Positions 44,830 to 54,725 of a stretch of DNA of 64,000 bases are shown one piece after another. Source of the DNA: Lewinellaceae bacterium. Lineage in GTDB: Bacteria; Bacteroidota; Bacteroidia; Chitinophagales; Saprospiraceae. Under the pieces are notes generated by a model that worked only from the letters and a program-made list of their open reading frames with translations, was not told where the DNA came from and did not search any database. The translations under genes and the position numbers were made by a program. The DNA is taken from positions 248,001 to 312,000 of the forward strand of contig JACJYH010000003.1 of NCBI GenBank assembly GCA_020636195.1, given 5' to 3'. Numbering within the stretch: the stretch's first letter is position 1; each line of letters starts with the position of its first letter.

Positions 44830-45477
44830 ATGAACAAATTTGAGTCAGAATTAGCTCAAAATTTGATGCAAATTAACGCAATAAAAATAAGTTTGCAAAA
44901 TCCTTTTAAATGGGCTTCAGGTATCGTAAGTCCTATCTATTGTGACAATAGATTGACGCTCTCCTACCCTGCTATTCGGGATCAAATTTGTCGAGGTTTG
45001 TCACAACTTACTGAAGCCTACCCCAAGGTGGATATGGTGACTGCCGTGGCTACAGCCGGCATTCCCCATGGAGTCTTGGTAGCAAATGCTTTAAACCTTC
45101 CTTTTTCTTACGTACGCGCCACAGCAAAGTCTCACGGCAGGCAAAACATCATAGAAGGCGACATCAAAGCCGGTAGTAAAATTGTTGTCATTGAAGACCT
45201 TATCTCCACCGGAAACAGCTCACTTGAAGTGGTGCAAATATTAAGAGATGCCGGGCATGAAGTTTTGACAGTAATATCAATTTTTGATTATGGATTTTCC
45301 ATAGCACGCGAAAATTTTAAAAAATATGACTGCACTTATCAGAGTTTATTGACTTATGAGAGTTTGTTGAAACATGCTGTCAGCAGCCAATATATTTCCC
45401 AGGAGGAAGAACAAATTTTATCAAAATGGAGTAGCGATCCTGAAAATTGGTATCAAAATCATTTCATTACAACATAA
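44830..45477 (+). CDS. pyrE: Orotate phosphoribosyltransferase
   Basis: 215 aa enzyme making orotidine monophosphate from orotate and PRPP in pyrimidine synthesis. The PRPP loop is KIVVIEDLISTGNSSLE; PFKWASGIVSPIYCDNR at the N terminus and SYVRATAKSHGRQNIIEG (catalytic Lys, flexible loop) are diagnostic. ATG 44830 is preferred to the in-frame upstream start at 44794, which lies before the -7 box. It is followed after 30 bases by the M42 peptidase gene. Confidence 0.95.
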   Translation: MNKFESELAQNLMQINAIKISLQNPFKWASGIVSPIYCDNRLTLSYPAIRDQICRGLSQLTEAYPKVDMVTAVATAGIPHGVLVANALNLPFSYVRATAKSHGRQNIIEGDIKAGSKIVVIEDLISTGNSSLEVVQILRDAGHEVLTVISIFDYGFSIARENFKKYDCTYQSLLTYESLLKHAVSSQYISQEEEQILSKWSSDPENWYQNHFITT

Positions 45478-45507
45478 TTATTCAATTCCAATCACACACC
45501 GATACAA

Positions 45508-46587
45508 ATGAGTTTATTTAGTGGATCATCCGAAAAATTCCTTTTCTCATATCTGAATAATGCATCACCGACAGGATTCGAAATGCCGGGACAAAAACTC
45601 TGGCTGGAATATGTCAAACCATACATTGATGAGTGGCATTTAGATCATTATGGGACTGCATATGGCATCATCAATCCAGGTCAAGAATACAAAGTGGTCA
45701 TAGAAGCCCATGCAGACGAGATCTCTTGGTTTGTCAATTATATTTCGGATAATGGATTCATACAGGTGATCAGGAATGGCGGATCAGATCACATCATTGC
45801 ACCATCTATGCGGGTGAATTTACACACTAAAAAAGGTATCATCGACGGCGTTTTTGGTTGGCCAGCCATCCATATGAGAAGAGGAAAGGATGAAAACCTT
45901 TCGCCTACCATGGACAATATCTTCATAGATGTAGGAGCAAAAGACAAGGATGAAGTGCTCAAAATGGGCATCCACGTAGGAACTGTGATAACATTCAAAG
46001 ACGAATTGACTTTATTGAACAATTCTTATTATACAGGAAGAGCTCTCGACAATAGAATTGGTGGATTCTGTATCGCTCAGGTAGCAAGGATGTTGAAAGA
46101 GAAAAAGAAAAAATTGCCTTATTCGCTCTACATCGTCAATGCTGTTCAAGAAGAAATTGGACTACGTGGCGCCGAAATGATCGCTAACACCATAAAACCT
46201 AATGTAGCCATCATTATGGATGTGACACACGATACCAATACACCATTGGTCAATAATAAAATTCATGGTGACATCAAATGTGGTGAGGGGCCAACTGTTA
46301 CGTATGCGCCTTCTGTGCATAATAAGCTTTTGGACCTCGTCATTGATGTTGCTGAAGAGAAGAAAATTCCATTCCAAAGATCAGCTGCAAGCAGATCCAC
46401 TGGAACAGATACTGATGCCTTTGCTTACAGTAATGGTGGAATACCATCCGTTCTGATTTCACTACCTTTGAGATATATGCATACGACAGTTGAGATGGCA
46501 CACAAAACTGACATTGAAAATACAGTCCAACTTATGTATGAGTCACTTTTGAAAATAAAAGCGGGTCAGAGTTTCAAATATTTCTAA
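45508..46587 (+). CDS. M42-family metallo-aminopeptidase
   Basis: 359 aa cytosolic peptidase of the glutamyl aminopeptidase/FrvX group. Metal ligands and catalytic residues are visible as His/Asp in IEAHADEISW, Asp in YTGRALDNRIGG, Glu-Glu in VQEEIGLRGAEM, Asp in MDVTHDTN and His in RYMHTTVEMAH. Members form dodecameric shells that trim short peptides. Full length; likely cotranscribed with pyrE. Confidence 0.92.
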   Translation: MSLFSGSSEKFLFSYLNNASPTGFEMPGQKLWLEYVKPYIDEWHLDHYGTAYGIINPGQEYKVVIEAHADEISWFVNYISDNGFIQVIRNGGSDHIIAPSMRVNLHTKKGIIDGVFGWPAIHMRRGKDENLSPTMDNIFIDVGAKDKDEVLKMGIHVGTVITFKDELTLLNNSYYTGRALDNRIGGFCIAQVARMLKEKKKKLPYSLYIVNAVQEEIGLRGAEMIANTIKPNVAIIMDVTHDTNTPLVNNKIHGDIKCGEGPTVTYAPSVHNKLLDLVIDVAEEKKIPFQRSAASRSTGTDTDAFAYSNGGIPSVLISLPLRYMHTTVEMAHKTDIENTVQLMYESLLKIKAGQSFKYF

Positions 46588-46647
46588 TTTGGTGCTTCAA
46601 TTAACCAAATTTATTACGTTTTATAAAACCTATATATAATACTTATA

Positions 46648-47184
46648 TTAATATGTATTATCTTGTAATAAAAGATAGTACCTTTCTTCAAGTATATTAA
46701 AATGCCACGTTTGATGGCCTGCTACCACATATCCTAAAGCAAGTGGTCCATACTGAATACCATTGTATGCAGTTCCTTGTCTAAGGAGCATTTCATCTGT
46801 AAAAGTTTCAAACATTTTAATCAAAGATTTTCGCACCAATATCCACTCTTCTAGGAGTGAATCTACATGTCTCAAATGTGCTTGAGCATGTACTCCAAAT
46901 GCTTCCTCATCAAAAGAAAGTAAACGCTGTTGTTCTCCTCTAGCAATAGAGAGAATACGGTATTCAAAAATGCGCTCCGCATCAATGCAATGCTGCAAAA
47001 TATCTTTTACAGTCCATTTTTCTGGAGCATAAGTTTTATCTCCTAGTGCAAACCATGTATTGATCGGAGCATTTTCCAATGCGTCAAGGCTAAAGTATAG
47101 CGCATCGAGAATGGAAACATCCGCAGCTAAGGAAATGTATCTATCAAAGTATTCTGGCATAGAAACTATATCTGATTTGTACAT
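46648..47184 (-). CDS. DinB/YfiT-family putative metal-dependent protein
   Basis: 178 aa four-helix-bundle protein; likely metal-binding His residues lie in WTVKDILQHCIDAER and AGHQTWHFNILEERY, the spacing expected for DinB/YfiT proteins, some of which are thiol transferases or hydrolases. No specific activity can be assigned. Monocistronic, convergent with the M42 gene. Confidence 0.85.
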   Translation of the reverse strand: MYKSDIVSMPEYFDRYISLAADVSILDALYFSLDALENAPINTWFALGDKTYAPEKWTVKDILQHCIDAERIFEYRILSIARGEQQRLLSFDEEAFGVHAQAHLRHVDSLLEEWILVRKSLIKMFETFTDEMLLRQGTAYNGIQYGPLALGYVVAGHQTWHFNILEERYYLLLQDNTY

Positions 47185-47361
47185 GGTGAAAACATTTTCA
47201 GAGTGATGAGAGAAATAAATGTTGTAAAGATAGATTTTTCCTTTTCCTTACCACCAAAAAGTGATTTTGAAATTAACAAATTGTGGATACCTCATGTAAC
47301 AAATTCATATGTGGCAATGATATTACTGTGATAAACCCTTACAAATATAAAACCTTTATTC

Positions 47362-48068
47362 ATGCTTGCATCGCCCACACTTTCACTTATTAAAAATGCT
47401 TATTCAAGAAAAGGATATGTTTATTTCTCTGGTTCAAAACCGTATAATGTCAATCTATGGGGAATACGCAAGAGATATGGTAAGATAGACCTTTTCGATG
47501 ATTACTTAGGGATTTGTTATACTGATGAGTTTGGAAAGGAAAAAATCTATTGTCATATGGCTACTGTCGATCCCGGAAAATATTATTTTCTTGCAAAGAA
47601 AGGGCATCCAAATGGCACTTTCATCCTTGCACCCGGTCAATACAGAGGATGTTGGAAAACTGGGTTTCATGGGAAGTCCCGATATGAGGCTTTGGTGCAA
47701 AAGAAGGATATGGACAATTCAGAGGTTGGAGAGACAATGTTTTGGATGGTGAAATCCAGAGAAGGCTTGATGAAGGTGGTGAGTTTTTCACCGATGTAAC
47801 AGGTTTGAATATGCATAGGTCTAACACGAGTTTTTCGGCATTGGTAGGTCAATATTCTGCTGGTTGTCAAGTCAGAAAGTACTACAATTCTCACATTGCC
47901 ATTATGGCTATTTTGAATAAAGCCAAAGAGTATTTTTCGGATTCATTCAGTTACACCCTATTCGACGAAGAAGATGTTTTTCCAAATGTCAGAACAAGGG
48001 CTTTAGAAACCGCAAAAACATCGAGAGAACCTGTCTGGCCGGATGATTTTATTAAAATTCAGCAGTAG
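47362..48068 (+). pseudogene. Lysin-like protein gene with a one-base deletion
   Basis: Two overlapping frames make one ~235-aa protein. The first (47362 onward) has YRGCWKTGFHGKSRYEALVQ; the second has YGQFRGWRDNVLDGEIQ, TGLNMHRSNT and VGQYSAGCQV. They join in the A-run at 47699-47702: one more A gives VQKEGYGQFRGW in a single frame. GLNMHR...SAGC looks like the His and Cys of YkuD-like or phage-lysin-type enzymes; the family is recognised by eye only. It lies 61 bases upstream of the giant CHAT gene in the same direction. The deletion may be real or a homopolymer assembly error. Confidence 0.7.
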
Positions 48069-48129
48069 GAGTTAAAATCCCCAATTTCATTTTAAATAGC
48101 ATTTTGCAAATAAAAATAAACATACAATC

Positions 48130-51100
48130 ATGCCAAAAGTAAGGATTATAGGTGGCTTCATCACTGATAACGACATGAGGGAATTGAAAATTTCAAGTCC
48201 TTTGTTGCATTCATTGGAGTCGAAGATAGAATTGATCGAGATAGGATCTACATCACGGTTAGATGGAAAAGAAGTCATCATAGATTTACAAGAGGATGAT
48301 TTGATTTATTATGAATTTGAAGATGGCTCCACATTATGGATGTCTTATGAAGAAGTCATGAAAATCACATTGGCAAAAATGTCTTCAGACTTTGGCAGGG
48401 ACGTAAAACCATCCGAGAATCAAATCTGGATCTTACCTACAGGAATCAATGATCTTAGTGCTGACAGAAGCATCGATGTAAAGTACGCTGTAAAATACAT
48501 TTGTAAGATTGGGGACAAAGCCCTAAAATTTATCGCAGATCCAAGCGTAGAAAACGGAGTTAGGTTGGCAGCTGAGCTTTTTGATGAATTAAGGGTAACG
48601 CAAGAAGGACTAATGGCTATCAATGGTTTAAATGCCTACAATTACGACATCAAATTAGTTAACACCGAAAAACCAGTATTGCTTTTTATTCATGGTACCG
48701 TAAGCAATACCATTGCTGCATTCAGTGATTTTATGAATGAAGAAACCAATCCATATTGGAAAAAGATAAAACAAAAATATCAAAATAACATCCTCTCATT
48801 CAACCACCGTACGTTGTCAAAAGGCCCTTTTGAAAATGTATTCAACCTAGTGGAAAATTTGCCATCTGATATTGAGTTGCATGCGATTGCTCATTCACGA
48901 GGTGGAATCGTTTTAGAAACCCTCATTCTATGCAATGAGTGTATCACCAACAACAACCTTATCAGTGACATCAGATCATTTCTGCAAAACAATCAAAGAC
49001 CAGCTGAAGCTGATTTCTTCGAAAAAATATTTGCAATACTGAAAGAAAAAAACATCCGAATTAAAAAATATATCAAAGTCGCAAGTCCATCATTTGGCAC
49101 CACCCTGCTATCAGATCATCCTGTGAATTACTTTAGAAAGATGTTTTCTATTATAAAAAATAATGGGGAAGGTAATTTTATTAGGAAATTTGAAGAACTT
49201 ATCATTACAACATTAAAATTTAAAGACGATATACGAGTTTTACCCGGCCTTGAAGCAATGACGCCCAATAGCCCAATACTAAAATTGATCAATAAGACCG
49301 ATATTACAAGTAAAATCACAGAAGTAGTTATTGCTGGAAAATCAGACTACAATCTTCATACTTCACAAGCCTTTAAATTCATAGAACAACATTTCATAAG
49401 AGACGAAAGAAGTGATTTTATTGTAAATACATCTTCCATGCACCAAGGGTTAAAACTGTCAAATGGGTATAACTACCACTTGGTTGCCGACCGTTTCATA
49501 GATCATTTCACCTACTTTAGAAACGAAATTGCTCTGTGTGTCATCCATGATACATTAGTCAATGATGGCGAAAAAATAGCTCACACAGAATTTCTAGAGC
49601 AATATCAGATCCCATCAGAACGCGGTTTGCTTGGTATTGAATACGGACGTATCAAACCTGAAAATATCTCAGGAAATAGGCCTGTGGTTCTTTTGGTTCC
49701 CGGTATCTTGGGGTCTACATTGAGCATTGAAGATAAAACGTATTGGATCAATTATGGACGATTTATGACAAATCAGTTGAAGGAACTGAATATAAAAAAC
49801 AAAAAAATCATACCTGATGGAATAGTAAAAACTGCGTATAAAAACATCACAGAATACCTAAAAAAGGAGGGATATGATGTAGTCATTTGCCCTTATGACT
49901 GGAGAAAATCTTTGTCAGCTACCGTCGATGACTTCAAACAAATTGTATTGAATACCATTGAAAAAAGCAACCATCATCCGATCAAAATCATCTCGCATTC
50001 TATGGGAGGTTTGCTTGTCAGATCACTGTCCATCCATTATCCGGAAACCTACCTCAAATTATCCAAAATTCCTGAATTTAGATGGGTTATGTTAGGTACG
50101 CCATGGTATGGATCATATGAAGCGGTACAAACATTGGTTGGAAGAAGTAAAAGAATACAACAAATAGATCAAATAGCTTTTTTTGATACCATGTATGAAC
50201 TATTGGTGATGTTTTCTAAGTATCCGGGTTTATTAGAACTTCTGCCTTTGAATATTAAAAATGGAATTCTTGATAAGGATATCACCAATCAAAGTTTTTG
50301 GAATGATTTGCATCAAGCAGATCAGAAATTCAGTTCAAACTGGGTAATTCCAGATTTATCAGACTTGACCCAGCTATCAGCATTCAAACAAAGTGTTGAA
50401 AACTATTCGATCCCAAATCCTGAAAGCGTCTATTATATTGCTGGAAAAAGTAAAGACAATCGTACACCTGAAAATTACTCTATAATAGACCAAAGTATCG
50501 AATTTGAATTTACACCGGAAGGTGATGGCACAGTGACTTGGAAGGAAGGCATTCCATCACAATTAAAAGATATCAATCATGTGTACTATGTCAATGCAAG
50601 TCATGGGCAACTCGCAAATGATAAAAAATTTTTCCCGGGTATTCTTTCCATTTTAAATACAGGTACAACGTATCTCAGTAAAGATCCTGAAACATTATCA
50701 AGAAACACACTGCATAACCCATACACACAAATCTATAGAAGTCCAATTGAATTCACCAACAATGCCGAAGAGCTAGAAAATAGTTTATTTGATGCAGATC
50801 CTATTGATTACGAAAATTCTACACTTGATAAAATAAATGTATGTATTTCAAATGGAGATTTAAAATACGCTGACGGCCCAATAATGGTAGGACATTTCAA
50901 AGGAGAATATATTGCTAAAGCTGAAGGTGATCTCAATGATGCTTTTGGCGGAATGCTCATGAAAAGATTTGAAAACAAGGTATATCCGGGATCAATAGGT
51001 ACATCTTTATTTATTATGCGGGACAAGAAGAATCGTCCAAATGGCGCATTGATTTTAGGACTTGGTGAACAATTTGAAACCACCGGATTCACACTTTCTA

Positions 51101-53490
51101 CCGCTGTCAAAGAAGGTATCATCGATGCTTTCCACCAATTCCATGAAAACCCAAGTAATGATGGAGAAGCCTTTCCAAGCAAGATCAGTTCTTTGTTGAT
51201 GGGTACTGCCTATGGTAATTTGTCCGTAGAAACTTCTCTAAAGAGCATCATCACAGGCGTTGAAATGGCAAACAAAACTTTGGCTGCAAAACAAGATGAA
51301 CCATATTACGAAAACATCATCAAATCGATAGAATTTATTGAAATTTTTGCCGACAAAGCTTATACAACTTACTATATTTTGTCAAAGTTTCATGAGGAAG
51401 GTTTTACACGTTTTGACCCGGACACCATTACCATAAAACAGGGAGCACTTAAAAATCTAAGCATTGATTACAGCAGTGATAAATGGGATCAATTGACGAT
51501 AAGAAGTACAAAACTCTGGGAAGGCAATAGTCCCCATCCTGCTCACTATAAAAAATTTGCTTTTAGTCTGAATAACGGAATAGCAAAAGAAGAAAACAGA
51601 GAAGTCACTATCAATAAAACGCAGATCAATACTTTGTTGACCAAACTCATCAAAGAAAATGAAAGTGAAAAAAATTGGGATCAAGCGATCTCAAAAGTAC
51701 TCTTTGAAAGACTTATTCCACAGGAACTGAAAACGACGATACGTATGCAGAAGAATTTAGTGATAAATCTGGATTCCGAAGCTGCCGCATACCCTTGGGA
51801 GCTGATTCAAGATACCAATGTAAACGACAAACCTATATGCGTTACAGCAGGAATGATCAGACAACTCAACCAAAAGACTTGTTTATCCAAAAAAATCTAT
51901 GGAGAAGAAAACCGTGTGCTCATCATTGGTGATCCGCAGTTAGAACCAAATACGTATCCTCAATTATCTGGCGCAGTCCTTGAAGCTAACTCAGTCACTG
52001 AAATTTTTGTAGGTAATGAATTTCAAACGACCTCTATAGTTAAGGGTTCGGAAATCGATATCATGATGTCACTTTACGAACAGACGTATAAGTATATCCA
52101 CATCGCTGCGCACGGAGATTTTGACCCTACAGAAAGTTTGAATTCAGGAGTTTTAATTGGAGCAAAAATAGAAAATGGAGAAATTGTAAAATCATTTCTC
52201 ACTGCTGCAGACATCATTCAATTGGATGTGATGCCGGAATTTGTATTTATAAATACCTGCTATTCAGGAAAAACCAATGCAGTAGATGCATCCTTCACAT
52301 ATAATCCTTATGAATTTGCTTCAAATATTGGTGAAGAATTTATTGCCAATGGTGTGAAAGCCATCATTGTTGCCGGTTGGCCGGTGTATGATGATATGGC
52401 ACTATTATTTGCAGATAGATTCTATGAGAATATGTTTAGTGGGAGCACCTTTGGTGAAGCTGTACTCAATGCCCGTCAAGCATGTTTCTCCGCAGAACCT
52501 AATAAAAATACTTGGGGTGCATATCAATGTTACGGAGATCCGATGTTCAGATTTAAAACAAAAAATGCATCAAAGCCGAAAGTATTTAAACTCCCTCAAG
52601 AAGCAGCATTTGAGTTGGACAACATCATCACTCAAACTGATATCCCGCAATTGAAATACAATAAACTTATTTCAAAATTACAAAATGTGGAAGAAAACAT
52701 GCTTCGATTTAATTTAACCAATGGACAGTTATTGGAGAAACTAGCTTTTGCGAACTATTCTCTGGGCAATGATGATGAAGCACTAAAGAAACTCAATTCT
52801 CTGCTTGAGCTCGACGGAGCATCATTTTCCATCCGATCTTATGAGCACATGTTGGACATTCAATCTCGCAAAGCTGTCAAAGAAAAAGATATTGATGCAT
52901 TGCAAAAAATTACTGACAAATTGAAAATCCTAATTCAAGAATTAGGTGAATCATCAAGCAGAGCTTTATTATTATTGAATTTTATGCAAAGAATGGCATA
53001 CGCTACGAAAGACGTAAAAGCTTTTCAAAGCATTCAAATACCATCATTAAAACAGCCGAAACCATCCAATAAGTATAACCTTGTGGAACTTGTGTCGATC
53101 CAAAGCGCAGCATTACTATCTCAAGGAAAAACTCTAAAGGATTTGGAAATACATTTAAAATCCATCTATAAAGAATTGAAAATCAATACTCAAAGTAACG
53201 GTTTTCAAGAAAAAGCGCTTTGGTTACAATTTTACATCACGCAGCTTATTGTGACTAAAAAAGTTACCGATAAAGATGGAAAACATATTAGCACATCGAA
53301 AATCGGAAAATTTCTAATCGGTGAATTCCAAGAAGTGTGGGATATAAAAGGATCATTGCGATATGTGAAAAATCAAATAGAAAGTCTCGAAATCACCTTA
53401 CATTTTTTACCTGAAGATCATTTGGCCAAGCCAATTTTGAAGGAATTGGTAGATTATTGTCAAGAAATAGAGGAAAAAATGATGAGATAA
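48130..53490 (+). CDS. Giant double alpha/beta hydrolase-CHAT protein
   Basis: 1,786 aa, no signal peptide. Order: unknown N terminus (1-175); alpha/beta hydrolase 1 (~180-440; LLFIHGT 184-190, nucleophile Ser256 in AHSRGG); LCAT/lipase-like hydrolase 2 (~515-780; VLLVPGILGST, Ser624 in SHSMGG, MLGTPWYGS); a segment (~900-1010) resembling the N-terminal domain of M17 leucyl aminopeptidases (YADGPIMVGHFKGE, LILGLGEQFETTG); a CHAT caspase-like domain (~1205-1480) with His1328 in IAAHGD and Cys1377 in FINTCYSG; and a helical, TPR-like tail (~1500-1786). All three catalytic centres look intact. Likely a cytosolic effector whose lipase or esterase parts could be controlled by the protease. Defence is a hypothesis. 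Confidence 0.85.
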   Translation: MPKVRIIGGFITDNDMRELKISSPLLHSLESKIELIEIGSTSRLDGKEVIIDLQEDDLIYYEFEDGSTLWMSYEEVMKITLAKMSSDFGRDVKPSENQIWILPTGINDLSADRSIDVKYAVKYICKIGDKALKFIADPSVENGVRLAAELFDELRVTQEGLMAINGLNAYNYDIKLVNTEKPVLLFIHGTVSNTIAAFSDFMNEETNPYWKKIKQKYQNNILSFNHRTLSKGPFENVFNLVENLPSDIELHAIAHSRGGIVLETLILCNECITNNNLISDIRSFLQNNQRPAEADFFEKIFAILKEKNIRIKKYIKVASPSFGTTLLSDHPVNYFRKMFSIIKNNGEGNFIRKFEELIITTLKFKDDIRVLPGLEAMTPNSPILKLINKTDITSKITEVVIAGKSDYNLHTSQAFKFIEQHFIRDERSDFIVNTSSMHQGLKLSNGYNYHLVADRFIDHFTYFRNEIALCVIHDTLVNDGEKIAHTEFLEQYQIPSERGLLGIEYGRIKPENISGNRPVVLLVPGILGSTLSIEDKTYWINYGRFMTNQLKELNIKNKKIIPDGIVKTAYKNITEYLKKEGYDVVICPYDWRKSLSATVDDFKQIVLNTIEKSNHHPIKIISHSMGGLLVRSLSIHYPETYLKLSKIPEFRWVMLGTPWYGSYEAVQTLVGRSKRIQQIDQIAFFDTMYELLVMFSKYPGLLELLPLNIKNGILDKDITNQSFWNDLHQADQKFSSNWVIPDLSDLTQLSAFKQSVENYSIPNPESVYYIAGKSKDNRTPENYSIIDQSIEFEFTPEGDGTVTWKEGIPSQLKDINHVYYVNASHGQLANDKKFFPGILSILNTGTTYLSKDPETLSRNTLHNPYTQIYRSPIEFTNNAEELENSLFDADPIDYENSTLDKINVCISNGDLKYADGPIMVGHFKGEYIAKAEGDLNDAFGGMLMKRFENKVYPGSIGTSLFIMRDKKNRPNGALILGLGEQFETTGFTLSTAVKEGIIDAFHQFHENPSNDGEAFPSKISSLLMGTAYGNLSVETSLKSIITGVEMANKTLAAKQDEPYYENIIKSIEFIEIFADKAYTTYYILSKFHEEGFTRFDPDTITIKQGALKNLSIDYSSDKWDQLTIRSTKLWEGNSPHPAHYKKFAFSLNNGIAKEENREVTINKTQINTLLTKLIKENESEKNWDQAISKVLFERLIPQELKTTIRMQKNLVINLDSEAAAYPWELIQDTNVNDKPICVTAGMIRQLNQKTCLSKKIYGEENRVLIIGDPQLEPNTYPQLSGAVLEANSVTEIFVGNEFQTTSIVKGSEIDIMMSLYEQTYKYIHIAAHGDFDPTESLNSGVLIGAKIENGEIVKSFLTAADIIQLDVMPEFVFINTCYSGKTNAVDASFTYNPYEFASNIGEEFIANGVKAIIVAGWPVYDDMALLFADRFYENMFSGSTFGEAVLNARQACFSAEPNKNTWGAYQCYGDPMFRFKTKNASKPKVFKLPQEAAFELDNIITQTDIPQLKYNKLISKLQNVEENMLRFNLTNGQLLEKLAFANYSLGNDDEALKKLNSLLELDGASFSIRSYEHMLDIQSRKAVKEKDIDALQKITDKLKILIQELGESSSRALLLLNFMQRMAYATKDVKAFQSIQIPSLKQPKPSNKYNLVELVSIQSAALLSQGKTLKDLEIHLKSIYKELKINTQSNGFQEKALWLQFYITQLIVTKKVTDKDGKHISTSKIGKFLIGEFQEVWDIKGSLRYVKNQIESLEITLHFLPEDHLAKPILKELVDYCQEIEEKMMR

Positions 53491-53972
53491 AAAATTGTTG
53501 TGTTCACCACTAATAGATTTCTGCAATATAATTAGCATATGCACATATTAATTATTGATATAATATGTATTTTATTCCTAAATAATTGATTGGTCTATAA
53601 AAGATAAAAACTCCTGTATTTGATTTGATTCGATACATAATAATTAAAATTAAACACCGTTTGTATATAATCCTTTTTGAAAAGGATTTGAAGAATAAAT
53701 CATGAAAACTCTTCATTTCATTAAAAATGATTGTTTTACTCTTATCCGAATTATACACAATGCTTAACCATGTTTGTCTAACAATTGCAAATACATCATT
53801 GGATTCATATTTTTATTTACAAATTAATGTTCAAAGTTTTTATTATTAAAAAATAACTGTAAAGAAGTCTTTTTAATATATGATTAAAGCATTCAAAATA
53901 TTTAAAAAATCTCGGATTATGAAAATAATACCTACTTTGTCGAATCATCTATTAACAATTAAATTCTTACGT
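53491..53972. other. AT-rich intergenic stretch, nothing recognised
   Basis: 482 bases between the CHAT gene and the outer-membrane protein. Very AT-rich; the frame of the next gene extends upstream to 53880, but the signal peptide starts at 53973. I see no promoter box, RNA gene, repeat or terminator that I can support. Confidence 0.5.
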
Positions 53973-54635
53973 ATGAAACGGATTTTATTTTCAACTTTTT
54001 TATTATTTTTTCTAATTATTCAAAGCAATCAAGTACAGGCGCAATTAGGTGTAAAAGCTAGTTTAAACATTGCGAATGTTTCTCTTGAAGATGCAAGCAT
54101 TGCCGGTGCAGATTTTAGTTCTAAATTAGGATTAGGAATTGGAGTTTTTTACAAATTAAAGTTGTCTGACCAACTTACTTTACAACCTGAGTTGAATTAT
54201 ATGCAACAGGGGACAAAATTATCTGAAGATGTTTTTGATGAAACATATGAATCAACTTTTTCTTTGAATTACATTCAAATTCCTGTTCTTTTCAAATGCG
54301 GCTTTGGCAATATGAACGCTACAAACTACTTTGTTGAAGCGGGACCTTATCTAGGCATTGGAATTGGAAAAGTTAAATCTGAATCTTGTCTTGATGGCAA
54401 ATGCGAAACTATAGAGAATGATTATTATAGTGAAGACATAGAAGGCCCAAAACCTTTGGATTATGGTCTTTAGGTGGGTGCAGGCATAAAAATAAATAAA
54501 AATATTTCTGTTGACGTACGGTATTTTTTTGGACTTTCAAATGTCAATATACTAAGGCTTACTAATCAATTTGGAAAAAGTGAGGGAAGTTTCAAAAACA
54601 AAGCTATCAACATAGGTGTAGGTTATTCATTTTAA
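53973..54635 (+). pseudogene. PorT-like outer-membrane beta-barrel gene with internal stop
   Basis: Signal peptide from MKRILFSTFLLFFLI to VQAQ, then a beta-barrel of the Bacteroidota outer-membrane protein family (LGVKASLNIANVSLED, YIQIPVLFKCGFG, YFVEAGPYLGIGIG). At 54471-54473 an in-frame TAG interrupts YGL-stop-VGAGIKINKNISVDV; the same frame then continues to a proper barrel end (INIGVGYSF, terminal Phe) and TAA at 54633. One substitution would restore a 220-aa protein. It could be a young pseudogene, a sequencing error or, less likely, readthrough. Confidence 0.8.
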
Positions 54636-54643
54636 ATAACAAA

Positions 54644-54676
54644 AGAGGATAGTTTGCATTTCACATACTATCCTCT
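54644..54676. terminator. Bidirectional intrinsic terminator
   Basis: AGAGGATAGT (54644-54653) pairs with ACTATCCTCT (54667-54676), a ten-base stem flanked by A-rich and T-rich tracts, between the outer-membrane protein gene (+) and sdhB (-). Confidence 0.75.
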
Positions 54677-54725
54677 TCTTTTTAGTCAATCGCGACTTAT
54701 AAATATATTGACTTCAACTTCGATA

